Made by a program: the position numbers and the translations under genes. DNA of 64,000 nucleotides from Fulvia fulva (taxonomy: Eukaryota; Ascomycota; Dothideomycetes; Mycosphaerellales; Mycosphaerellaceae): positions 8,432,001-8,496,000 of the forward strand of contig NC_063012.1 of the NCBI RefSeq assembly GCF_020509005.1, read 5' to 3'. Shown piece by piece: positions 1 to 10,475 of this stretch; the stretch's first letter is position 1; every line of letters starts with the position of its first letter. Under the pieces are notes generated by a model. The model did not search any database. It had not been told where the DNA came from and worked only from the letters and a program-made list of their open reading frames with translations.

Positions 1-295
1 TACGCTACATGTACGTGCCATACCGTAAGCTGTTGCCTCCCGATGCCACAATCGTCCCACTGTCGGCACCACGACCTACTCTTACGCACCTGCCTGGAGG
101 GCGATGCTGCAAGCGGCTTTGACTGCGAGAGCTATGTCACATCGCGCCGCCTCGAGGGTGGCTGCGCGTTGAATGTGCTGCCGGCTTACGACTCTCGCCA
201 AGTGACAGCGTCTTTACTGCATGGTCATCCCATTGCACGGTAGAGCACATTTAACCCGAGATGGATGCGTCGTCACTCCAGGACTCGCCCTTTGA
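1..295. other. left-edge intergenic stretch
   Basis: No convincing gene. The only open frame (about 66 codons from 43, plus strand) has no recognisable composition or motif. It is probably downstream sequence of the minus-strand gene ending at 296 plus whatever lies beyond the edge. Confidence 0.4.
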
Positions 296-1207
296 TTACT
301 CATTCTCTTCTACATACAGATCAAACTCATCAAGCTCCGACTGATCCACCTCATCGTACGTAGGTGTTCTAAGCTCGTTGTATTCATCCTCCGCCAACGT
401 CTCCTCATCTTGGCCAGAGCGATCCTCAGGTCCGTAATATACCTGCTCGTCCCCATCCCGCTGCTCTCCACCTGTGAGTTGCAGCAGCTCCTCATCGAGC
501 GCAAGTTGCCCATCGTCCTCCACCACTTTCGGTCGCTCGACCGCAGGAGCCGGCAATTGCGCGAGACTTTGCTTGTAGTCGCCCACAAGATCTTCCAATC
601 GGTCTTGCTGGTCCCACAGTAGAGCATAGCCTTGTTCAACCTCATCCATGGAGACTGACATGAGATTGGTATCACGTTCCTTCGCAAACCAAGCATAGTA
701 TGGATCTGGGTTTGCGTTGATGTGCTTCTCCCAGAACCAACTGATGCTTGCGGCCACAGATGACGCGCTGTTCTGCTTGCCCGTGACCATGCTCGCGAAA
801 TAGAAGCATGCTGCGCAGAGCACATTCCTTGTCAAAGCTGGGTCCCAATTTTCTGGCCGGATGATGTGGTCCATGATGTTGAGAGCAATGACTTCGGTAT
901 TACTATCGCTGGCAAGATTGCCATCTGCGACAAAGGCCAGGTGTGTTTCGACGAGCGTCGTCACGATATCATTGCCAATTCGATCGACCTTGGGCTCTGG
1001 TGCTGGGACTACCTTCTTTGCTGCCTTGTTTGTTTTGGGCCGTGTATCTGATCTCGGCGTCCTGCCTCCCCTCTGTCGACCTCTCGGTTGCTTCGTTGAC
1101 GTGAGCACTGGCGGCTGCGTCTCAGCCGCTCGCTTGCTTGTCGATCCGCCACGAGGTGCTTTCTGACCACGCTTATTAACGCGGCCTCCGCGAGTCTTGT
1201 CGGTCAT
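296..1207 (-). CDS. hypothetical protein, basic N-terminus and acidic C-terminus
   Basis: An uninterrupted reading frame of 303 codons from ATG at 1207. The frame stays open upstream to 1447, but the start at 1207 (MTDKTRGGR) opens the compositionally coherent part. Residues 1-75 are rich in Arg, Lys, Gly, Pro and Thr, as in a nuclear or nucleic-acid-binding tail. The middle (about 80-200) is a folded, probably alpha-helical region with motifs such as IRPENWDP and WFWEKHINANPDPYYAW. The last 80 residues are strongly acidic and end in Glu. I do not recognise the family. No signal peptide or membrane segment is apparent. The gene lies about 300 bp downstream of the SMI1/KNR4-domain gene on the same strand. 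Function unknown. Confidence 0.6.
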   Translation of the reverse strand: MTDKTRGGRVNKRGQKAPRGGSTSKRAAETQPPVLTSTKQPRGRQRGGRTPRSDTRPKTNKAAKKVVPAPEPKVDRIGNDIVTTLVETHLAFVADGNLASDSNTEVIALNIMDHIIRPENWDPALTRNVLCAACFYFASMVTGKQNSASSVAASISWFWEKHINANPDPYYAWFAKERDTNLMSVSMDEVEQGYALLWDQQDRLEDLVGDYKQSLAQLPAPAVERPKVVEDDGQLALDEELLQLTGGEQRDGDEQVYYGPEDRSGQDEETLAEDEYNELRTPTYDEVDQSELDEFDLYVEENE

Positions 1208-1509
1208 TGTGAAGAATGCTTGGGTCGAGTCAATGCATACAGATTGTATCGCCCAGGTAGTGTGCAGGCTGTGTAGGTTCCGTTCAAGTCCCTTTGTGTC
1301 GACTGTGCTAGCCATTTGCGGTGGGTGATATAGCCCAAATGCCGGACAAAGCCGAGGGACACACATCTTCGGAGGACAAAGACCACGTTCAACACCGCAT
1401 CGAGATATGAGCCGGTGCCGTGGCAACGTATTTGCGTACACGGGCACAATCGTGGAAGCCGAGACGAAACTGTCACCACTTTAAGTGACGTTGAGACCTG
1501 CTCGGTGTG

Positions 1510-3126
1510 CTATATCTTGAGCTTTGGATTTGCTGTAAGGCTCGCTGTCGTCCGAGTCTCATCGTGGATATAGCCGGCATCCTCATCGCCTTCTACCGAG
1601 CCTTCAGACCCTCCTTTGATAGCTTCCATAAGCGTGGCCTGTAGGAGATGATGAAACGATGCAAAGCATTCGAGTTCCGCAGTCCAATGATACATACGCA
1701 GAATGACATAATCCAGCTTCATCAGGTCCTCGACTGAGCCGTAGAGATCCTTGGCGGCACGTTCCATACGTATACGGCCCACGGGATCAGCCCTCGAATA
1801 TGCTGCTAAGAAAGCTTCCTTGGCCTTCGTGGTAAGATCCGCAGGAACGAGCCACTGGTTGCCTTCATCACCACCAGCTCCGATGTTAAGTGCTACATCA
1901 ACAGCTGGCCAGTCGATATCGATGTCCCCATCGAAGCCAAGCGATTCGGTAGGGAGGAGCTCAACACACCAGTCAATCGCGTCGTCGAAGTCGAGAGCAC
2001 GTACGGGTCGGAAAATGTTATCGCCCCAATCGGTATGATCATGAGCGTAGATCCCATCAGTCACTCGTAGGAAGGCCTTGTAGTCCTGGGGAAGACCGGT
2101 GGTGTACCCCTTCGTTTTGGCTGCGTCCTCGAGTCCCTGAATCATGTCTTCGGCTGCGGGAGCTTTGAGAAATGTTGCTGGTAGCTTATCATCTTCGTTC
2201 TCAGCGTCCTCCTTGAATAATCTGGTGGCCCCAATTCCGCCGAGTCGTCTGTTCTCAAGACAGGTGGCATTGAAGCTCTGGACCAAACGATCGATGCTGT
2301 AGTCACGAAAGGGTCGTAGCGGGACATGCAGCAGACGTTTCTCCAGCAGCCTCAGAACTTCTTCCACCTTTGATTTGATCAGTCCAGGCGAGACTTGAAG
2401 CTCTCGACGTAGCCATCCTTCACATAGTAGCTTCCAAATCCGCGGGGAGTGAAGCATGGCCAGACTGTCCGGGTGCGTCAATAGCGTAGTGTCGCCGAGA
2501 GGCCGAACAAGATGCTGTCGAATGAGCTGTTCGGCAATCTCGTGCTTCTCGAGCTCTAGAGCTATCTCAACGCTGAGAGGCAAAACAGCGGTGTTGACGG
2601 TCTCCTCGGTACCCATCTTGATCATCCTACAAGCTTTCTCTAGGTCTCCCCACGACCATGCTGCCGCATCTGCGGGGTCTTTGTCCAGTAAGTCGGCCCG
2701 TGACTTTCGGCTTAGGCCTTGAAGGTGTGGGATCAGTCCTGGTCCGTCTATACCGCCCTGCTGTTGTATCAGCGCATCCCTTGCTGGAGGGAGTCGATCT
2801 TGTTCAGGTCGGCCAATATGAGTCGGCCAGCAGCCACTTGCGTTCCATGCGTAGTGCATGAATACTCTCGTGTCGGCCAGACCGTATTCCAGTGCGTTGT
2901 GGCTGTACATGAGCTGCGAAAAGTTAGCGAAAGTGAGAGGATGCCCGCCTGGCTCAACACTCACATTCAAGATCTTGTTAGCACTCTCAACATCTCCAAA
3001 GATCATCACGTCCAGCGCCGTCCGCAAGGCTTTGCCGATGATATTAACAGTGTACCGCTCCTCCAGTACATCTTCATCCCACGATGGGAAAGGGAATTCT
3101 GCCACGCGTTCCGTCATTGCGTACAC
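1510..3126 (-). CDS. SMI1/KNR4-domain (SUKH-like) protein
   Basis: A 538-codon frame without visible introns. An in-frame ATG three codons in (3117) is an equally good start. The C-terminal half (about residues 330-470) resembles a SMI1/KNR4 domain: a helical lead-in, then LPQDYKAFLRVTDGI, then acidic and aromatic strands including DIDWPAVDVALNIG and a QWLVP segment. Fungal Knr4/Smi1 proteins regulate cell-wall glucan synthesis, and the wider SUKH fold serves as a protein-binding scaffold. The first 300 residues are helical, with many charged pairs, and do not look like yeast Knr4, so this is probably a distinct Pezizomycotina family carrying the domain rather than the Knr4 orthologue. The domain call is moderate; the role is unknown. 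Confidence 0.65.
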   Translation of the reverse strand: MYAMTERVAEFPFPSWDEDVLEERYTVNIIGKALRTALDVMIFGDVESANKILNVSVEPGGHPLTFANFSQLMYSHNALEYGLADTRVFMHYAWNASGCWPTHIGRPEQDRLPPARDALIQQQGGIDGPGLIPHLQGLSRKSRADLLDKDPADAAAWSWGDLEKACRMIKMGTEETVNTAVLPLSVEIALELEKHEIAEQLIRQHLVRPLGDTTLLTHPDSLAMLHSPRIWKLLCEGWLRRELQVSPGLIKSKVEEVLRLLEKRLLHVPLRPFRDYSIDRLVQSFNATCLENRRLGGIGATRLFKEDAENEDDKLPATFLKAPAAEDMIQGLEDAAKTKGYTTGLPQDYKAFLRVTDGIYAHDHTDWGDNIFRPVRALDFDDAIDWCVELLPTESLGFDGDIDIDWPAVDVALNIGAGGDEGNQWLVPADLTTKAKEAFLAAYSRADPVGRIRMERAAKDLYGSVEDLMKLDYVILRMYHWTAELECFASFHHLLQATLMEAIKGGSEGSVEGDEDAGYIHDETRTTASLTANPKLKI

Positions 3127-3612
3127 TTCTGCGCGAACCTACCGCTGGTTTGCACAACAAATCGTCACACCTCAAGACGCACAGATTTCTTCCTTCGACT
3201 CTCGACTTGGCACGTGGCCTCGGCCATACTTACTGACTACCATGCGCCACTGCACCTTTGGTCGTATCGCGGCGAAACGGCAAAAGCTTGCGATGCACAC
3301 ACCTGCGCTCCTCATGGCGAAGATCAGGCAGTGAGATGGGAGTCCCGCGGCGTGTAGGCCTCTTGCGATGCATATTGATCGCCATAAGATGGAAACCGTA
3401 GGGGTATGCCGGTGTGTGTTGCAGGAGTGAAGGACGAAGTTCACACAGCAAGCACGGAGACCTGCCACACCTCCGCCGACAAGCAGGGGTCACAATTGGT
3501 GAAAGATCCGCGGACACTAAGAAAGGTCGGGAAAGAATCTCGGGCAGTCTTTGACTTCACACTCCCTCCAGCCGTCCCATGTCCATGTTCAGAGATCCTG
3601 AGCCGCGTCACC
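3127..3612. promoter_or_regulatory. divergent intergenic region, SMI1/KNR4 gene and TYW3
   Basis: About 490 bp between two divergent start codons, so it should hold both promoters and 5' leaders. An open frame runs in frame into TYW3 from 3406, but the conserved TYW3 protein begins at 3613, so it is treated as leader. I see no recognisable operator or TATA element. Confidence 0.4.
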
Positions 3613-4595
3613 ATGCCGAACCCGAGCACTTTCCAGGACAAGAAGCGTAGGATTCTAGAAGATCTCGCCACACCGTCCGAGGAGTATACCGATCTGTCGC
3701 CGAAAGGATCAGTCGATGAGGGCGTGCGAGAACTTTGCGATGAGATCAATGCGCTGGAGGGGTATGTAACGACGAGCAGCTGCGCTGGACGCATTGCTGT
3801 GTATATGAATGGTTCAGGAAAGGATCGCAGTGAGGACGGTCGGAGTGGAAGGACTGAGCGAGAGGCGGGCAAGGGAGGAAAGGGTGGTGGGGAGTGGTTG
3901 TTCGTCACGCATGATGCCTTCAAGACCGACGAAGTAAGTGGTGACGGCGAAGTGTTCAAGTCATTCGGCATTGAGTACGCCGCACCTTCTGTGCCTACGT
4001 CAGCAGCACACTGCCGGCTAGTCTACCTCAAGTTTGAGCCGATGGTAAGTTCGAGGGTAATACGTTCTTGTTCTATCTTGTTCTTTCCTCATGTCCTTCT
4101 GTTCAGATTCTCCACATCCTTACGTCCTCAGCTGTCAATGCACAGACCGCCTACGCCGCTGCCTACAACTCCGGCTTCCGTGAGAGCGGCATTTGGAGCA
4201 TCACTGGTACTGATCCGACGCCATACGTGGCAGTCCGGACACAAGGCCTGGCCCTGGAAAGCGTGGTCGCTTACGTCGACTCGAATGGGACCATCAAGCC
4301 CATGGTCACGGAGCAGTACCTCAGATCTATGCTCGAGGTTGCGAACGAGAGGTTTGCCAGCAATGCGCAACGCAAAGAACGTTTCCGGCACGCATTCCTG
4401 AGCACTACCTCAAGCCGGACATCCCCCCCGAACTGGGAACCGACCGATGTCCGTAATGCAAGAAAACGTGCAGAAGGGCTGAAGAGGAAAGAGGAACTGG
4501 AGAAGCAGAAATCTATTGCTGGGGCGAATGCTGTCGTTGTGGATCCGGCTACTATGGACGACGATGAGCTATTCCCATTGGACCATCCACGATGA
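3613..4595 (+). CDS. TYW3: tRNA wybutosine-synthesizing protein 3 (TYW3)
   Basis: Exons 3613..4044 and 4107..4595 give 306 residues; the 62-nt intron has a GTAAGT donor and a CAG acceptor. TYW3 is the methyltransferase that N4-methylates the 4-demethylwyosine intermediate at G37 of tRNA-Phe. Diagnostic blocks are all present: DLSPKGSVD at about residue 35, EGYVTTSSCAGRI at about 51-63, GGGEWLFVTHDAF at about 93-105, and, across the splice junction, VYLKFEPM joined to ILHILTSSAVNAQ. A Gly/Arg/Lys/Glu-rich insert of about 25 residues lies between the SSCAGR block and the WLF block; fungal TYW3 proteins often vary there. The tail is basic and helical with an acidic end. The start is the first ATG consistent with the family N-terminus. 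Strong assignment. Confidence 0.93.
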
Positions 4596-4701
4596 TCGTG
4601 ACCTGGCGTAGAAGCAAGGCTTTAGCCCTCGCGTACCTATCGCAACCTATGCAGACTCCGTTTCATCCTTCTCGACATGCGCCACCCCAATGGGTCGAGA
4701 T

Positions 4702-6558
4702 CTAGGCATTTGCGCCATCGCGAGCTGCCACAGGACGCCGATGAGACATACTGTCGCTGGAGTTGTCCAAATCAGCATTGGAGACCAGCACAGCGTCGTC
4801 AGCAATCGAATCTGTACTTTCGCGACTGTCGTCGGTCTTGGGGATCGACGTGGCAGTCCGCTTGTGGCGGGTCACGACGAAGGAGAAAACAGTATCCTTC
4901 GATACAGTCGTTGCCTTCTCGTTCGACGCATCGCCGGCTTCTGGCACCTTCTTGGTATTGGTGGCATCCAGAGAGCTCGAGGCGCCAGACTTGTTAGTCT
5001 GCTTCTGCTCGCTGGTTCCGAATAGTTCAGCCCACAGGTCTGACCAAAAACCTTTTGAGTCTGCCTTGGTCTCTTCCTTTGCGGAATCTGACTCTGCCTC
5101 TTCACCTGTCAAAGTCTCGGTAAAGTCCCACATCTGCCGCAGCTCGCCTCTGACCAGACCAGTACCCCACAAGCTGATTAAAACGCCGGGCACTAGATAC
5201 AGAAGGGCAGGCTGAGCATGCTGGAAGATGCTCATGAATACCAGTGTTGCGATCATACCAATGACGTAGCCTGTCATGGTAGCGTAGAAGTATGGCCTCG
5301 AGAATGTAGTCGTAAGGTACGCTGGCAGTACCGCAGATGCTGGTGTCGACGCTTCAACAGCAGTCCAGAACTTGTCACCCCAGTGACCCGATGCTGGGAT
5401 GTAAGGAGCCTTGTCAATGGTCTCCTTCGCTTTGTTTTGGCCCTCGCCTGCCCTCGCCACTACTGTGCGGCGCTTCTGCTGACGCAAATAGTACATATAC
5501 AAGTCGAATCGTAATGCCAACGCGATCATAAGGCCAGGAAGGACAATATCGCCAAGTCCTAGCATGCTGTAGCTTCTGACTGGTGGATCTTCCGGAGCTG
5601 CACCTGGCTCTGCTGGCCGTGGAAAGACAAGCTTGATCGGTACATCCAAGTTCTTTGCCACTGTGACCATTAGAGGGGTGAAGAAGACGGCCCAGATGTC
5701 GTAGAAGAACAAGCCGCTCAGTATCAACGTGCCTGTTGCGAAAGTGGTTGGCGAAATGAGCTGCAGCGCGCCGTATGACACTGCAAAGCCTTGTAGGTTG
5801 GTCAGCCACCATGGCTTGTCGTAGAAAGAGTAACCGACTGCGATGATGCCAATTATAGTTGACAAGATGTTATGACGAGTCAAGATAGCGCGAAAGTCGA
5901 TCAGGCCTTGAAGGTATCCCTTGACCACGAACTTCTGCTTTGTGAGGTCGCGTGCACTCCATGCAAGTTTTCGAAACGGACCTGGTAGTGGTAGGCGACC
6001 CAATGGTCCAGCGAAAGGTGATGCTCTTATCCTTGCATTGCCATATTGTGGTGCGGGAAAGACTTGAAGTGCTTTGCGCTCGCCTTTGAGCACTTTGTAC
6101 ACTATCCCATTGTCGCGATAGTAGGCAGGACTAATGAAGCTTTCGATCGTGGTCCATGAATCATTGATGAGCTTGGCTACGCTGAAAGTGCCTACCAAGG
6201 AGAAGTATACACCAAGGACCATGTTGATAACGCTGGCACCGTAGGTCTTGATCAACCAGTACAGCCCTGCCAGAACGATGCCAGCCGTAACTGGGAATAT
6301 TATGGCATCTCTTGGGGTCAAGCCCTCCATCACCTGTGTCTCCTCTTCCTCATCGTCATCGTCGTCTGCCTCGTCCTTCGAAGTCTTGTTGCGCTTTGCG
6401 GCAGAGGATGGCTTCGACAAGGAAGCGTGCGCTCCAATATAGATCGGGAACAGCGCGGAGAGCAGCAGATGAAGATACATGGGGACAAGTGGTCGATTCG
6501 CGTCGAAGTGGTGGGCCACAGCCTCAAGCAGCGTGTCGTAACCGTTGTTGGCGGTCAT
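4702..6558 (-). CDS. signal peptide peptidase, intramembrane aspartyl protease (A22B)
   Basis: One intronless frame of 618 residues. Signal peptide peptidases cut leftover signal peptides and some tail-anchored proteins inside the ER membrane. The catalytic signature is complete: YD in FFYDIWAVF (Asp287), GxGD in GLGDIVLPG (Asp337), and PAL in QPALLYLVP (about 450-452). About nine hydrophobic segments are visible, beginning near residues 25-45, 84-104 and 108-130. An acidic, Lys-rich loop (about 50-78) follows the first segment, and the cytosolic tail (about 480-618) is hydrophilic and Ser/Thr/Lys-rich. Fungal SPP proteins share the long tail. The gene is convergent with TYW3, with about 100 bp between stop codons. 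Strong assignment. Confidence 0.94.
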   Translation of the reverse strand: MTANNGYDTLLEAVAHHFDANRPLVPMYLHLLLSALFPIYIGAHASLSKPSSAAKRNKTSKDEADDDDDEEEETQVMEGLTPRDAIIFPVTAGIVLAGLYWLIKTYGASVINMVLGVYFSLVGTFSVAKLINDSWTTIESFISPAYYRDNGIVYKVLKGERKALQVFPAPQYGNARIRASPFAGPLGRLPLPGPFRKLAWSARDLTKQKFVVKGYLQGLIDFRAILTRHNILSTIIGIIAVGYSFYDKPWWLTNLQGFAVSYGALQLISPTTFATGTLILSGLFFYDIWAVFFTPLMVTVAKNLDVPIKLVFPRPAEPGAAPEDPPVRSYSMLGLGDIVLPGLMIALALRFDLYMYYLRQQKRRTVVARAGEGQNKAKETIDKAPYIPASGHWGDKFWTAVEASTPASAVLPAYLTTTFSRPYFYATMTGYVIGMIATLVFMSIFQHAQPALLYLVPGVLISLWGTGLVRGELRQMWDFTETLTGEEAESDSAKEETKADSKGFWSDLWAELFGTSEQKQTNKSGASSSLDATNTKKVPEAGDASNEKATTVSKDTVFSFVVTRHKRTATSIPKTDDSRESTDSIADDAVLVSNADLDNSSDSMSHRRPVAARDGANA

Positions 6559-8704
6559 GGTTGCGCTTTGTGCGTCGCGACAATGAGTCGAGGTGTGCAG
6601 CTACCGGCGGAAAGGTCGCAATATCAACATCTGAAGTGGCCACGTGCTATTGTTATACAGTGTGCACGCTTGTACATAGCCACAAGCTTCGCCGCACCCC
6701 AGCAATCGCCGCACCCCAGCTCGGATTCTCGCGTTCCGACACATGGTGTTGCTGGCTTGTATCAATTGCCACACACGCTCAAAATACACGATATGTACCT
6801 CAAATTGCTCAGAATAGCATCGCGAGTACAGAATTTGAGAGCCTGTGGGCACTATAGTGGGCTCCATGGTGTGTTGTTGTATGTGGTGAGGTGGTGAGAA
6901 AGCAAGAAACGCGTGAATCTCGACACGGGCGCATGAAGCTTTGGTGGGGCTCTCACCAAAATCCCATGCCGAAGCGTCAACACCAACCTCTCGGCAACAC
7001 AACGTGTTTTTACGCGATATGAGTATGCAGAATATGGAAACAGATAGCTGCAAACACATTGGGAAAAGAATCAAGTTGATATGAGCAATATTGGTGGTGT
7101 TGATGATAAAAAGTCACTGGGGTGCGGCGATTGCTGGGGTGCGGCGAAGCTTGTGGCGTACATAAGCAGAGGTCGTGGGGATGATGACGAACGACGGACC
7201 TGAGCCCGGCGGGAGGTTTGCGTGTGTTCACTCCTGTTCCCGTCAATACAGTGTGCACTACATATCTTCTTCACAAGCACCTCCCCGTGACAAACTTGCA
7301 TCGTGGCGGCACACGGCCACATGTTGCCACGATATAACCGAGCCTTTAGCAGTTACTCTAAACGCCACGACACAGTGAAGGCATGCTGTTCTGCAGGGCT
7401 GGACGCCTTATCCACGGAATCGTCTGGTCGCACGCCTTCAGCTCTCGCCTATTCTGATCATGTCGCGCAAGCAAAGCTCAAGGACACTATCTCCGATTCC
7501 CAATGCACCTCAGCTTGCTCTATTTTGACCAGGCGCGGGAGCTATGCTCGTGGAAATCTGCAAGCTCCTTTCAGCCCTGCCTCCAAGCCATGTCAGGACC
7601 GGATCGCATCGATTCAGTCTGATACAACTTGCTCTCTCGGAGAGCAGTCCTCCTCCGAAACATTTCTTAGCGCTCGTCGCGTTCCTGCCAATTAGGTGGA
7701 CGTCGAGGAAATCCTGTGCGACAAGAGCAGACCACGGAGCAGTGAAGAGAACCACCCTGGTAGCTCCTGCAGCTCACGGCATCGGTCTTCGCGGCGACGG
7801 AGCATCAGACCGCAAGGCCTTGCGTTTGGCCAATGTGACGCGTTGAGACATCACCTACGCTGAGGAGGCAGGGAGGCTCTGCGTAGAACGCGGTCAGAGT
7901 ACTAGTATATGCATAGCCGTAGCGCGCCCGAGCCCCACAACAAAGCCGATCTTAGAGCTGACTGCAGGTTTGAATGCCAACACGGCAGTGATTAACGACG
8001 ACACGCGATTTGACATGACGGATAGGGGCACCCCAGCTTCGCGGTCCATACAGTGCCGTCCAGTACATCTCAATCGAGACGCAGAAAGTCCTCCCACCTG
8101 AAGGCACATCTATTAAGGGGTCTGCATCGTAGCAACACGATCGACAGCAGAACCTCGGCGCTCCGAGAACAGAGGCATTTGCGACTTCAGCAGACAGATG
8201 ACGGCTAATGCGAACAATCATGCATGATACATCGAGATGACATCCCACTCCATCCGAGGAGATGATAATTAACAACCTTCGAGCGATGCGCCCAGTACTC
8301 AACTACACTCTCCAAGACGCTCACAATATCTAGTCAAAGCTCTCCCGCAGTCGGGGCTTCATCCGTTGTACGACCCGTTCCAAACGTCCGCGCGAAGAGA
8401 CCATCGATGTTGGCCAAAGGCTCGATGTGGTCGACAAGATCTGCGCGCCAAATCCATATGTGTGCTAGCGACGACCTCACCCGCGCGATACCCACCTCAG
8501 CGATGTTCGCAACAACTGTTCTGCAAGCAGGATGGCCAGCTGCTTCGCTGGCTGAGTCACAAGGCGTTGAAAGATGAGTTGTTCCTGAAGAAGACGCAAA
8601 CATTGTTGACTTCTATGGTGATACCAGGGCCACCCTCGTATCATACACTTATACCACAAGATCATGCAACCCGGCTCTGCTTAGCTGAGATCTGCGAACT
8701 CTTC
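6559..8704. other. gene-poor stretch of about 2.1 kb
   Basis: The proximal part is the SPP promoter side. The stretch contains the inverted-repeat element at 6679-7157, listed separately. From 7160 to 8700 only unrecognisable open frames occur on both strands (for example 7303-7695 plus, 7952-8302 minus and 8366-8722 plus). None shows conserved motifs, coherent composition or credible splice continuation, so none is called as a gene. Confidence 0.5.
6679..7157. mobile_element. 479-bp inverted-repeat element, MITE-like
   Basis: Two 41-nt arms, 6679-6719 and 7117-7157, are exact reverse complements as read. Each arm is built of two near-identical units containing the core GGGGTGCGGCGA, so a short direct repeat is nested in the inverted repeat. 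Outside the arms, the left flank (GCTTGTACATA) and the right flank read in reverse (GCTTATGTAC) remain similar with small indels, so the terminal repeat may extend 10-15 nt further. The roughly 400-nt interior has no coding potential. Long terminal inverted repeats around a short non-coding core fit a MITE-type non-autonomous element. I could not define a target-site duplication, so a local inverted duplication remains possible. Confidence 0.6.
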
Positions 8705-9997
8705 TCAATCATCCAACCTTAGCCCACAAAAGTCTGTACCCAGGAGCTGATCTAGCAGATAGAAGAGTTTCCAGTAGAAGCTTGCCACTTCCCAGTCGAA
8801 AGTGTTGTCTTGCTTCCTAGGTACCGCCGATCCTATCACCTCGCTTGCGCCGATCCACGATGTCCACGATGCCTTTGGTTGCTTCGGTGCCATAGCGAGT
8901 TCTGCTGGCAGCGGTTCGATTCGTGTTGCGCCTTCTATCCGGCCTCGTCGAGGTTGTAGTACAGTCTGCGACTGCGACTGGGTCTGGAAGCTGGTCGTTA
9001 CTGGTCGTTGTGGCGCTGCGCCGTTCATAGTCGATGTGCTGGCGGCAGGAGAATCTTGGACAACTCCTGCTAGGGCCATGTTCCACGGTGGAGGCGGTAT
9101 ACGACCTTGCCTGCTACCATCAGGTGCTGTAGCTGTTGCGGATGATGCTGTTGCTGACGACCCCTCTGGAGTGCCTTGGTCCTGCGGGAGTGTAGAAAAT
9201 GTTGGAGGAAGTGCATCGGACGTGATCTGTGCGCCTGCTTGTGTCGCCAGGACCGGCTCGTCTTTCTGTGGTCCGTGGCCGACGAAGAACTCGGCGAACA
9301 CCATATGGCCCTTGATGGTATGCGGTGCTCGCGCGATCGCCAGTTCAGCAGCTCCTCTTGTGTCAAATGTTACTTTGATCCAGTGTCCTCCGCCTGCGAA
9401 CTTGTTCTTCTTCCTCAATGCCGCTCGCGAGATGCTCTTCTGCGCAGCGGCTCGTCCCAGTGTCCGTGATGTGTCGTATCTCGACCCAGGTGGCGCGCGC
9501 TCATAGTCCTCGAGAATCACACCATTCGAGACCCGCTCGTAAAAGTCGATCGCAGACCATTGCAAGTCCTCTCCGAAGCCGTACAATAACACTTCTGTAG
9601 GTTCATCGTCGGCGCCCCGCCCTGAAGCTGCTTGCGAATTCGGGTCTACTTCACCCAAAGCTTCTCTCTTTGACTCGTCCTTGGTGCCGGCCCTGCGTAA
9701 TGAACCGAACACAAGGTCTTCAGCTGCGGTATTCTCTGCTTTCAGTCTATCCTCTTCCCGTCGTGGCTCCGCTGTCTTCGACCTCGAACGCGATGCGCCG
9801 CTTCGAGTCCGCCTCATACTCCGGCCAAAAGGGCCTTTCTCTTGTGGCGCAGGCTCATTGTCTGCGTTGGTGTTGGCAGTGTCGTAGCTCCAAGGTAGCT
9901 TCCGACCAGTGCTATCGATATAGCGCTCTGCTTCGGGAACAGCATGTACTTGCATGCCAAGTGGACGCTGCTGCTGTGAGCTGCGGAGGTTGAACAT
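8705..9997 (-). CDS. nucleoporin Nup53/Nup35-like, RRM-type (MPPN) domain
   Basis: A 430-residue protein from ATG at 9997. The frame is open to 10114, but MFNLRSSQQQRPLGM looks like the true N-terminus. Residues about 125-235 form the Nup35-type RRM: TEVLLYGFGEDLQWSAIDFY opens it (conserved YGF), and IKVTFDTRGAAELAI plus GHMVFAEFF form the later strands. Nup53/Nup35 sits in the inner ring of the nuclear pore. The N-terminal region is Arg/Ser-rich (RSMRRTRSGASRSRSK) and the central linker is rich in Ser, Thr, Pro and Gln. The C-terminal residues, about 398-430, carry an aromatic amphipathic segment (SFYWKLFYLLDQLLG) consistent with the membrane-binding helix of this family. FG repeats are essentially absent. 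Good domain-level assignment. Confidence 0.8.
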   Translation of the reverse strand: MFNLRSSQQQRPLGMQVHAVPEAERYIDSTGRKLPWSYDTANTNADNEPAPQEKGPFGRSMRRTRSGASRSRSKTAEPRREEDRLKAENTAAEDLVFGSLRRAGTKDESKREALGEVDPNSQAASGRGADDEPTEVLLYGFGEDLQWSAIDFYERVSNGVILEDYERAPPGSRYDTSRTLGRAAAQKSISRAALRKKNKFAGGGHWIKVTFDTRGAAELAIARAPHTIKGHMVFAEFFVGHGPQKDEPVLATQAGAQITSDALPPTFSTLPQDQGTPEGSSATASSATATAPDGSRQGRIPPPPWNMALAGVVQDSPAASTSTMNGAAPQRPVTTSFQTQSQSQTVLQPRRGRIEGATRIEPLPAELAMAPKQPKASWTSWIGASEVIGSAVPRKQDNTFDWEVASFYWKLFYLLDQLLGTDFCGLRLDD

Positions 9998-10475
9998 CGT
10001 GAATGTGTGTAGCTGAGACGTTGACGGGAGTGTTGATCGAGAAGGGAAGCTTTGACGATGTTTGTGTCTTCGTTTCTGGGAGTTTCGTCGGGAGGCTAGA
10101 TTGGCATGTTCCAAAGGTCGATGGGTTCGTCTATTCGGAGACTCGCATGCGCCAGTTTCCGATGTCGAAAGACAAAGAAGTCATTGAAGGAGTGGTCTAA
10201 TTCACTTGAGAGAAAGTCGCGTCTGTGCTGGATCGCGCGTTGCCAGGATCCACCTCGACCCGAGACTCCCGAGTTACTGGGTAGCCCCATAAAACATTAG
10301 TGCACCTGCAGTCAATGCGCCAGCTTGACCTGGCCTCATTCCAACGCGCCTTCATCTTCACGCCGACATCAACATCACAGCATCCACTACTGCCGCCAAC
10401 TTCCTCCACTTGATCACACGCGCCGGTTCGCCTACTGCACCCACACCGCTTCGAACGCGCATATTGCTGTTGAAG
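9998..10475. promoter_or_regulatory. divergent promoter region, Nup53-like and Tho1-like genes
   Basis: About 480 bp between two divergent start codons. An in-frame ATG at 10410 precedes the preferred SAP-protein start at 10476. No known regulatory motif was recognised. Confidence 0.4.

Noticed and set aside
8366..8722. 118-codon plus-strand frame next to the Nup53-like gene
   Set aside because: It overlaps the 3' end of the Nup53-like gene, shows no conserved pattern and no splice continuation.
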